A stretch of DNA of 29,780 bases, from NCBI GenBank assembly GCA_910589045.1, contig CAJUSH010000040.1, forward strand, positions 1 to 29,780, read 5' to 3'. Below the pieces are notes generated by a model. The model worked only from the letters and a program-made list of their open reading frames with translations, was not told where the DNA came from and searched no databases. This DNA is from an uncultured Eubacterium sp. (GTDB lineage: Bacteria > Bacillota_A > Clostridia > Lachnospirales > Lachnospiraceae). Position numbers and translations under genes: made by a program. Positions within the stretch are counted from its first letter, which is position 1. Each line of letters begins with the position of its first letter. This document shows, in pieces, positions 24,679 to 29,780 of this stretch.

Positions 24679-24743
24679 CCTCTCTCCCTCCTGCCCGAAA
24701 ATACAACCGCACGGCCTTCGGCTCCGCGGTTGCGGTATCTGTC

Positions 24744-25079
24744 TCATTTCATCAATTTCTGAAGGGTTGCTACCAGCTCCTCCACGACACCCGCCTTCCC
24801 GTCACGGATATCCTCCGCGACACAGGATCGGATATGGTTTGCCAGAAGTACCCGGTTAAAGCTGTTTAACGCCGCCGTCACCGCCGCCACCTGGGTTAAA
24901 ATATCGACACAGTAGACATCATGTTCCACCATGCCCTTTAACCCGCGCACCTGTCCCTCTATACGGCTTAACCGGTTCATCAGGTCCTTATATTCACGCT
25001 CGTCCCGATTCTTTTTACGTTCACAGCATGTGCAGCTCCTTTGCTTTTCATTCTTTTTTTCAGCCTCCGCCTCTCCCAT
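24744..25079 (-). CDS. csoR: CsoR-family copper-sensing repressor
   Basis: A 111-residue four-helix regulator. An N-terminal tail with CTCC is followed by the family core YKDLMNRLSRIEGQVRGLKGMVE. The Cu(I) ligands are present as Cys in DVYCVDIL, His in LLANHI and Cys in RSCV, the Cys-His-Cys set that separates CsoR from formaldehyde-type FrmR and nickel-type RcnR. Binding Cu(I) releases DNA. ATG 25079 follows GAGGAGG. It is the first gene of csoR-copA, and two matching palindromes lie in its promoter, so it represses its own operon. Confidence 0.95.
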   Translation of the reverse strand: MGEAEAEKKNEKQRSCTCCERKKNRDEREYKDLMNRLSRIEGQVRGLKGMVEHDVYCVDILTQVAAVTAALNSFNRVLLANHIRSCVAEDIRDGKAGVVEELVATLQKLMK

Positions 25080-25097
25080 AGAAACACCCTCCTCTCA

Positions 25098-25114
25098 ATA
25101 CCCCTACGGGGTAT
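25098..25114. promoter_or_regulatory. CsoR operator 1 (downstream)
   Basis: ATACCCCTACGGGGTAT is a near-perfect GC-centred palindrome of the CsoR type (TACCC..GGGTA). It lies between the -10 and the csoR ribosome site. Its centre is 34 bp, about three helical turns, from operator 2. Confidence 0.85.
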
Positions 25115-25126
25115 CTTTTCATTAAC

Positions 25127-25155
25127 AGAATATACCCTATAGGGGTATTTGTCAA
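25127..25155 (-). promoter_or_regulatory. csoR-copA promoter
   Basis: On the minus strand, consensus TTGACA (25150-25155), a 17-bp spacer and TATTCT (25127-25132). The spacer is filled by CsoR operator 2, so bound repressor would block RNA polymerase directly. Confidence 0.85.
25132..25148. promoter_or_regulatory. CsoR operator 2 (between -35 and -10)
   Basis: ATACCCTATAGGGGTAT is a 17-bp near-palindrome with the same ends as operator 1. It occupies the promoter spacer. Confidence 0.85.
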
Positions 25156-25175
25156 GAAAAAGATGCAATTCCCAT

Positions 25176-25250
25176 AAAAAATCTCCTCACCGGCTTCTGA
25201 ATCAAATTGTGCCGCAAAGCAGCTCTTTGAATCATACGCCGGTGAGGAGA
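25176..25250 (-). terminator. Terminator of the GH112 operon
   Basis: TCTCCTCACCGGC (25182-25194) and GCCGGTGAGGAGA (25238-25250) form a 13-bp stem with a 43-base loop. On the minus strand six T residues follow (25176-25181). It lies 17 bp after the kinase stop and before the csoR promoter. The loop is unusually long but shows no riboswitch-like pattern. Confidence 0.8.
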
Positions 25251-25267
25251 GATCCTCCTGTTTCCTG

Positions 25268-26383
25268 TCAGCAATCATATTTTTTTACAATTTCCTGCAT
25301 GGTCTGCCACTTCTGTTCCATATCCCAGACCAGCTTCAGCTGCGTCCTGCACCGATCCAGATTCTGTGCGGGCCTGTGGATTTTAAAATAAATATCCCCC
25401 TGCAGATAATCGGTTAAAAAACGCATGCCGCATTCAAAGGTCATGACCTTTGCCCCCATCGGGAGCAGCTCAATCTCCCGCCTGGTCAGCTTACCCCCGC
25501 AGCCTTCGATAAATCCTCTGGTATATGCTTCAAATAAGTCCATATCACACCGGACCTTCGAAAGGTCACGCTCATCTTCAAGCGCGCTACTTGCCCCGAA
25601 ACGGATGGAATCGCCGAAATCGTTCATAGCCAGTCCCGGCATCACCGTGTCTAAATCAATGACACAGATCCCTTTTCGGGTTTTTTTATCTATCATAATA
25701 TTGTTCAGCTTTGTGTCATTGTGCGTTACCCGCAGCGGAATTTCCTTTTTTGCGAGAAGATCGCCGAACACGCCCGTAATCTGTTCCCTTTCCAGGATAA
25801 AGTCAATTTCCTTTTGTACGGATGCCGCCCGACGGCAGATGTCCTTTTTGACAGCCTCCTGAAACACTTCAAATCTTGCTTTTGTATCGTGAAATCCGGG
25901 AATTGTCTCGTGAAGCGTTTCTGCCGGATAATCCGCCAGCTGCCTTTGAAAATTACCAAACGCCACCGCACATTCATAAAAATCTTCCGGGGTTTTTACC
26001 TGTTCTAAGCTGTCGGCATCTTCGATAAAAGAAAAAGCCCGCCAGTATTCTTCCTGTGCATCCGAATAATACGTTGCCCCATCCTTCGCAGGGATGACGT
26101 TTAACGTTTCCCGTTTTGGGTCTCCGCCATTTGCAGTGATCACATCCCGCAGATAGGTGGTTACGCCTGCGATATTCTCCATCAGCTGCGCCGGTTTTGA
26201 AAAAATGTCCTTATTCATGCGCTGTAAAATATACCGTTTTATTTCCTGCTTCCCAGTCTGAAACACAAGCCGGAACGTATCATTGATGTGTCCGTTCCCA
26301 AACGGCTCACTGCCCTGATAAATCCCTTCAAAACAAAACTGTTCCGCAACATTCACGATTTGTTCTTCCGAAATGCTTTTCAT
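25268..26383 (-). CDS. N-acetylhexosamine 1-kinase (NahK/LnpB-like), phosphotransferase fold
   Basis: A 371-residue kinase of the aminoglycoside-phosphotransferase fold. It has the NahK-like N-terminus EPFGNGHINDTFRL, catalytic loop VTHNDTKLNNIMID and metal motif VIDLDTVMPGLAMNDFGDSIRFGA. NahK phosphorylates GlcNAc or GalNAc at C1 with ATP, giving the substrate for a nucleotidyltransferase. The start at 26383 overlaps the upstream stop as ATGA, with GGGGAGA seven bases before it. An ATG five codons earlier is less well placed. It is the last gene of a GH112 operon, which strongly supports this role over antibiotic phosphorylation. Confidence 0.85.
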   Translation of the reverse strand: MKSISEEQIVNVAEQFCFEGIYQGSEPFGNGHINDTFRLVFQTGKQEIKRYILQRMNKDIFSKPAQLMENIAGVTTYLRDVITANGGDPKRETLNVIPAKDGATYYSDAQEEYWRAFSFIEDADSLEQVKTPEDFYECAVAFGNFQRQLADYPAETLHETIPGFHDTKARFEVFQEAVKKDICRRAASVQKEIDFILEREQITGVFGDLLAKKEIPLRVTHNDTKLNNIMIDKKTRKGICVIDLDTVMPGLAMNDFGDSIRFGASSALEDERDLSKVRCDMDLFEAYTRGFIEGCGGKLTRREIELLPMGAKVMTFECGMRFLTDYLQGDIYFKIHRPAQNLDRCRTQLKLVWDMEQKWQTMQEIVKKYDC

Positions 26384-27309
26384 GATCCATCTCCCCATAG
26401 CTGCTCCGGATAAAGCCCCGCCTGTTTCATGGCACGCACGGCCTGTTCTACAACCGGCTTATCTTCCTTGTAGGTCACGCCGTACCATTTGTCTGCGGTT
26501 TCCAAAACTGCCACGGCCGCTTTATCCTCCTGCAGCAGGCTGCTGACAACCGCCGGAAGAAAATACTCACACTTCAATGGATTTTCCTGACAGTCCCGCG
26601 CAAGAAATCCGGCGAAGCCCTTTTCAATTTCTGCTAAAAATCCGGCTGTAAATCCCCACATATTCATAGAAACGATCGTACCTTCCGGCAGGCTGATCCA
26701 GGATTGCCCCTCATCGGTTGTATAGGCTGCTCCCTGTCCTTTTTTTTCTATTCTGGTCCGCTCGGTCACACGCACCAGCTCGCCCTGCGCATTCATTTCG
26801 CAAATGCCGCGTGCAACATGGCCGTTTTCCGTCAGCGTGTTTTCCAAATGGTAGCCGACCATCGCATAGCGGTATTTCCCATCGTCCTCGTGGCTCTGCA
26901 GATAATCGTAGATTTTCTGAAACGCCTCCCCGCCGTAATAATCGTCCGCATTGATGACTGCAAAAGGCCCGTCAATCTCATCTTTTGCGCTCAAAACCGC
27001 ATGTGCCGTGCCCCAGGGCTTCACGCGCCCATCCGGAACCTCAAACCCTCCCGGAAGATCGTGCAGATCCTGGTAAGCGTACGCCACCTCCATCACCCTT
27101 TCGATGCGCGCACCGATCGCTTCTTTAAAATCCTTTTCATTTTCTTTTTTGATGATAAAGATTACTTTTTCAAAGCCTGCTTTTTTTGCATCAAAAATAG
27201 AAAAATCCATGATGATATGCCCCTGCTCATCGACCGGATCAATCTGCTTTAACCCGCCATAGCGGCTGCCCATACCGGCCGCCATAATTACTAATACCGG
27301 TTTTTTCAT
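26380..27309 (-). CDS. Sugar-1-phosphate nucleotidyltransferase (probably UDP-HexNAc or UDP-hexose forming)
   Basis: A 309-residue Rossmann-type nucleotidyltransferase. The N-terminal VIMAAGMGSRYGGLKQ is the nucleotide-binding loop (a GxGSR variant). Later it has KPWGTAHAVLSAKDEIDGPFAVINADDYYG, with the metal-binding DD, and the sugar-site stretch KCEYFLPAVV. It sits 18 bp after the GH112 gene and is coupled by ATGA overlap to the NahK-like kinase. Its likely substrate is therefore HexNAc-1-P or galactose-1-P with UTP; this is inferred from context. It stands where Bifidobacterium uses a GalT-type uridylyltransferase (LnpC). ATG follows GGAAAGGAAG. Confidence 0.82.
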   Translation of the reverse strand: MKKPVLVIMAAGMGSRYGGLKQIDPVDEQGHIIMDFSIFDAKKAGFEKVIFIIKKENEKDFKEAIGARIERVMEVAYAYQDLHDLPGGFEVPDGRVKPWGTAHAVLSAKDEIDGPFAVINADDYYGGEAFQKIYDYLQSHEDDGKYRYAMVGYHLENTLTENGHVARGICEMNAQGELVRVTERTRIEKKGQGAAYTTDEGQSWISLPEGTIVSMNMWGFTAGFLAEIEKGFAGFLARDCQENPLKCEYFLPAVVSSLLQEDKAAVAVLETADKWYGVTYKEDKPVVEQAVRAMKQAGLYPEQLWGDGS

Positions 27310-27327
27310 TTTTCTTCCTTTCCAAAA

Positions 27328-29502
27328 TTAAATTGAATACCATTTGATTTCATTTGCATCCAGATGCAGCGGAAAGCTGCTTTCATCCCCGCGGTAAATC
27401 ACCGTATCCTGCGGCTCATACGTATTATTCACCACACAGTATTTTCCGTTTTTAACATATGCGTGAACTTCTACATTGAAATTTGTACTGTACCATCTCA
27501 TCAGTTCTTCTTCTGCATGTGTGCTCCAAAGAATACTTCTGTACAGGATTCTGCTGTTTTCGAAGCTATACGGCAGGCCGCTGATATACACGGCGCGTCC
27601 GTTCCCAAATTCGTTGACCGCCATCTGCACTTCCCTGTCGCGCTGGACTAAAATCTGCGTGCTTTCATATGCATAGATGCTTTTCTTGCCTTCCCCGAAA
27701 TCAACCGGTTTTGTAATATCTGCAAGAATAAAATGCCCCGGATGCTCTTCCCAGTTATATTTATCGTAATTCAGCGTGAATCCGTTCTCTTTTTCCACAC
27801 CCAGCACGGTTGCAAGCTGCAGATAATGTCCCTGATACTGATGCCCGGACGGTTCCCCGATGCCGATAAAGCCGCCGCCATGATACACAAAGGAACGGAT
27901 TGCTGCACAAATCTGCGGATTTTCCCAGATATCTCCGCCGGTATGCGCCGTGTCCCCATCCCCGACGTTTATGATAACATCCACATCCTTTAAGATGTCC
28001 GCGTCCTCTAAAAGATCGTCAAAAGAAAGAAATCTTACGTCAAAAGGCGCTCCGCTTAGTGCTTCAATCACTCCCGCATAGCTGTAATTCTGCTTTTGGT
28101 ACAATGCGTGATGCACCATATGGCAGCCCCAGCTTCGGATTTTTCCCCAGCTGTTTAACACGGCCACCGTTTTTACGCAGTGAGGCGTCGTTCCCTTTGC
28201 ATTTTCGTAAAGCTCACGAAACTCATTGCATACGCTTTGTACATAATCGACAAATTCCGGAAAATCCAGCGCCAGCTTCAAATATCCGCCATAACCGATC
28301 CGGTCGATTGGTTTGCGCAGGATTGCCCTTCTTGCAGTTACCCAGTTTTCCTTCGCCTCCTTAACCGGATCCCCGCCCTCGTGAAACGTATCCGGGAAAA
28401 AATAAGGCAGGAATCTTCCTTCTGTATATTTCACGCCCGGAATATCGGAAATCAGACGCAGCGTACTTCCATTCCCCACGCTTCCGACTACCGCATCCAC
28501 ACCAATTGTGGCGAACTCCGGCATAAACGGCTCCGTCCCAATCCAGTGGTCGCCTAAAAACATCATGGCCTCTTTTTGGTATTCATGCGTAATATCCACC
28601 ATTTCCTTTGCAAGCTTTGCCACCTCGCGGCGCTGAAATGCCTGGAAATCCTTAAACTCTTTGCGCGGCACGCGATACTGGTTATTGTAGTAGCCCTGGT
28701 CGATCAGGTATTCCGGCCGGAACGGATAGCCCGCCTCTTTTTCAAACTGCTCTAAAATATACGGACTGACCGACGCGGAATAACCATACCAGTCCACATA
28801 TTTTTCCCGTTTCAATTCATCAAAAACTAAAGTAAACTGATGGAAAAATGTCGTATAACGGATGACATTTACATAAGGATGCTCCTGACAAAACCTGCGC
28901 AGGCGCTCCATCGAATATTTCCGTGTCTTCGGCTGTCTGACATCAAACGTAATCTGGTGTTCAAAATCCTTCCAGCCATTCGTCACCGCATTATACATAT
29001 GTACCGGGTCCCAGATCAGGTAAGCTAAAAAGCTGACGGTATATTCATGAAAGCAGATGGCATCGTGAATATCGACGCAGCCGGTTTTTGCATTATAATC
29101 CCACTGCCTGGCCGGCAGGGGCTCTCCCAAAGAGCGATCCATAACCTCCCACCAGCGCTTTATGTCATCCCTTGTATTTACCTGCATCAATTCCTCCGAT
29201 ATCCCCTTCATCAGAGGAATCGAAAGCGTCTGCTCCACTGCCGTATAAAATCCGGTCATGATGTAGCACTGCTGTACTTCATCCGGATTTGCCTTTGCCC
29301 ACTCATTGTCTTTACGTGTCGTATAATAAGTGGCATATATTTTTGCTCCTGTCTTTGTCAGCTCCTCCGGAAATTCCGTACCGTCACAATCGCGGATTGC
29401 ATCAGCCCCCCAGTGGTTTAAAATCTCCAGGGTCTGCGCAACGACATCCACGTTCGTAGGAATGGTAACATGTCCTCTGTTTTTTTTCTCTAATCCATCC
29501 AT
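27328..29502 (-). CDS. lnpA: GH112 1,3-beta-galactosyl-N-acetylhexosamine phosphorylase
   Basis: A 724-residue cytoplasmic protein whose whole length matches the GH112 phosphorylases. Landmarks: WGADAIRDCDGT, HEYTVSFLAYLIWDPVHMYN (151-171), the catalytic aspartate in MMFLGDHWIGTEP (D318, equal to D313 of the Bifidobacterium longum enzyme as I recall it), PGVKYTEGRFLPYFFPDTF, and a class-I amidotransferase-like C-terminal part. The enzyme splits Gal-beta-1,3-GlcNAc or Gal-beta-1,3-GalNAc with phosphate to galactose-1-P and the HexNAc. V167 and N171 match the acetamido-pocket positions of lacto-N-biose types. A galactosyl-rhamnose phosphorylase, also GH112, is less likely, given the neighbouring NahK-like kinase. 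ATG follows AGAGGAGC. First gene of the operon. Confidence 0.92.
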   Translation of the reverse strand: MDGLEKKNRGHVTIPTNVDVVAQTLEILNHWGADAIRDCDGTEFPEELTKTGAKIYATYYTTRKDNEWAKANPDEVQQCYIMTGFYTAVEQTLSIPLMKGISEELMQVNTRDDIKRWWEVMDRSLGEPLPARQWDYNAKTGCVDIHDAICFHEYTVSFLAYLIWDPVHMYNAVTNGWKDFEHQITFDVRQPKTRKYSMERLRRFCQEHPYVNVIRYTTFFHQFTLVFDELKREKYVDWYGYSASVSPYILEQFEKEAGYPFRPEYLIDQGYYNNQYRVPRKEFKDFQAFQRREVAKLAKEMVDITHEYQKEAMMFLGDHWIGTEPFMPEFATIGVDAVVGSVGNGSTLRLISDIPGVKYTEGRFLPYFFPDTFHEGGDPVKEAKENWVTARRAILRKPIDRIGYGGYLKLALDFPEFVDYVQSVCNEFRELYENAKGTTPHCVKTVAVLNSWGKIRSWGCHMVHHALYQKQNYSYAGVIEALSGAPFDVRFLSFDDLLEDADILKDVDVIINVGDGDTAHTGGDIWENPQICAAIRSFVYHGGGFIGIGEPSGHQYQGHYLQLATVLGVEKENGFTLNYDKYNWEEHPGHFILADITKPVDFGEGKKSIYAYESTQILVQRDREVQMAVNEFGNGRAVYISGLPYSFENSRILYRSILWSTHAEEELMRWYSTNFNVEVHAYVKNGKYCVVNNTYEPQDTVIYRGDESSFPLHLDANEIKWYSI

Positions 29503-29543
29503 TGTCTGCTCCTCTACATTTTCTTTTTATGCGGCAACCCAAC

Positions 29544-29559
29544 TGGTTTGATAAAACCA
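29544..29559. promoter_or_regulatory. Palindrome upstream of the GH112 operon
   Basis: On the minus strand TGGTTT and AAACCA are inverted arms around TATC, about 42 bp before the start codon. The position and form suit an operator of a sugar regulator or an activator site. No regulator gene is adjacent, and the -35/-10 are not clear. Confidence 0.4.
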
Positions 29560-29594
29560 TTTCTTCCTAATTTACCTGAAAAAACGTGTATACC

Positions 29595-29628
29595 AAAACA
29601 CCGAAGCTGTTTTCACAGCCTCGGTGTT
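29595..29628 (-). terminator. Terminator after tRNA-Trp
   Basis: A 14-bp stem, AACACCGAGGCTGT with ACAGCTTCGGTGTT on the minus strand (one G-U pair), with a GAAA loop and a short T run. It is 10 bp past the tRNA 3' end and separates it from the GH112 operon. Confidence 0.75.
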
Positions 29629-29638
29629 CTTATGAAAG

Positions 29639-29709
29639 CAGGGGATGAGAGAATCGAACTCCCGCCAAAGGTTTTGGAGACCCCTATCATACCATTTGAC
29701 CAATCCCCT
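29639..29709 (-). tRNA. tRNA-Trp (CCA anticodon)
   Basis: A 71-nt cloverleaf. The acceptor stem is AGGGGAT with ATCCCCT. The D arm is GTCA/TGAT around AATGGTA. The anticodon arm has loop CTCCAAA (anticodon CCA, U33 present). The T arm is GGGAG-TTCGATT-CTCTC. Discriminator base G73 is usual for bacterial tRNA-Trp. The variable loop is short (4 nt). CCA is not encoded and would be added. No convincing promoter is seen in the remaining 71 bases. Confidence 0.88.
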
Positions 29710-29780
29710 ATAAAAATGAGATGTACACCCTCAAAACTTCACACAGATTAACCAGACATTTTAACTTTCCTGACAAATTC

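Noticed and set aside
24679..24747. Longer copA start overlapping the csoR stop as ATGA
   Set aside because: No ribosome site precedes it. The ATG at 24678 has GGAGGGAG and matches the usual CopA N-terminus. A 7-bp hairpin near 24704-24731 was also seen but has no T run.
25182..25250. Riboswitch in the long-loop hairpin between the kinase and csoR
   Set aside because: The 43-base loop has no recognisable conserved core and the structure is followed by a T run after an operon end. A terminator is sufficient.
25268..26383. Kinase as an aminoglycoside resistance enzyme
   Set aside because: It shares the fold only. Sequence landmarks and the GH112 operon context point to N-acetylhexosamine 1-kinase.
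29548..29751. 67-codon open frame across the tRNA region
   Set aside because: It runs antisense through tRNA-Trp and its terminator and has no ribosome site.

Overview
The window looks like a chromosomal segment from a moderately GC-rich member of the Clostridia, probably Lachnospiraceae-like. This is inferred from strong AGGAGG-type ribosome sites, typical Gram-positive -35/-10 promoters, TTG/GTG starts, CsoR/Lrp/VanRS-type regulators, lipoproteins, a pta gene and a GH112 phosphorylase operon. No phage, IS element, CRISPR array or rRNA gene is visible. Species cannot be named from the sequence alone.

Layout. 1-3.5 kb: an SSB-like double-OB protein (-) is divergent from typA/bipA (+), which is followed by an XRE-type regulator and a bidirectional terminator. 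3.5-4.8 kb: an uncharacterised helical protein resembling the C-terminal part of SWIM-zinc-finger proteins. 4.9-10.7 kb: a complete vanG-type operon, vanR-vanS-vanG-vanXY-vanT, all on the minus strand. Repeated 11-bp VanR-like boxes lie before both vanR and vanG, and a perfect 22-bp-arm palindrome lies in the vanS-vanG gap. 10.8-13.5 kb: a DUF4846 lipoprotein and an RsmF-like rRNA methyltransferase. 13.7-15.3 kb: an Lrp/AsnC regulator with a terminator-bearing leader, divergent from an amidohydrolase. 15.35-19.8 kb: pta, a trigger-factor-like lipoprotein and a large secreted class-C beta-lactamase-type serine hydrolase. 19.9-25.2 kb: csoR-copA-larB-larC, with two CsoR palindromes at the promoter and a CopZ-like domain fused to the end of CopA, preceded by an internal ribosome site. 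25.2-29.5 kb: a GH112 phosphorylase, a sugar-1-phosphate nucleotidyltransferase and a NahK-type kinase, i.e. a lacto-N-biose/galacto-N-biose (mucin or milk glycan) pathway. 29.6-29.7 kb: tRNA-Trp(CCA).

How the genes work together. The van operon encodes sensing (VanRS), D-Ala-D-Ser synthesis (VanG), D-Ser supply (VanT) and removal of D-Ala-ended precursors (VanXY). The copper operon encodes Cu(I) sensing, export and probably a chaperone, with nickel-pincer cofactor genes directly behind it. The GH112 operon would phosphorolyse a beta-1,3-galactosyl-HexNAc disaccharide, phosphorylate the released HexNAc, and activate a sugar phosphate to a nucleotide sugar. No gene family here is wholly unknown. 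The most unusual signals are regulatory and architectural: the VanR-box arrays with the palindrome, the CopA-CopZ fusion with internal ribosome site, CsoR control possibly reaching larBC, and the lrp leader terminator.
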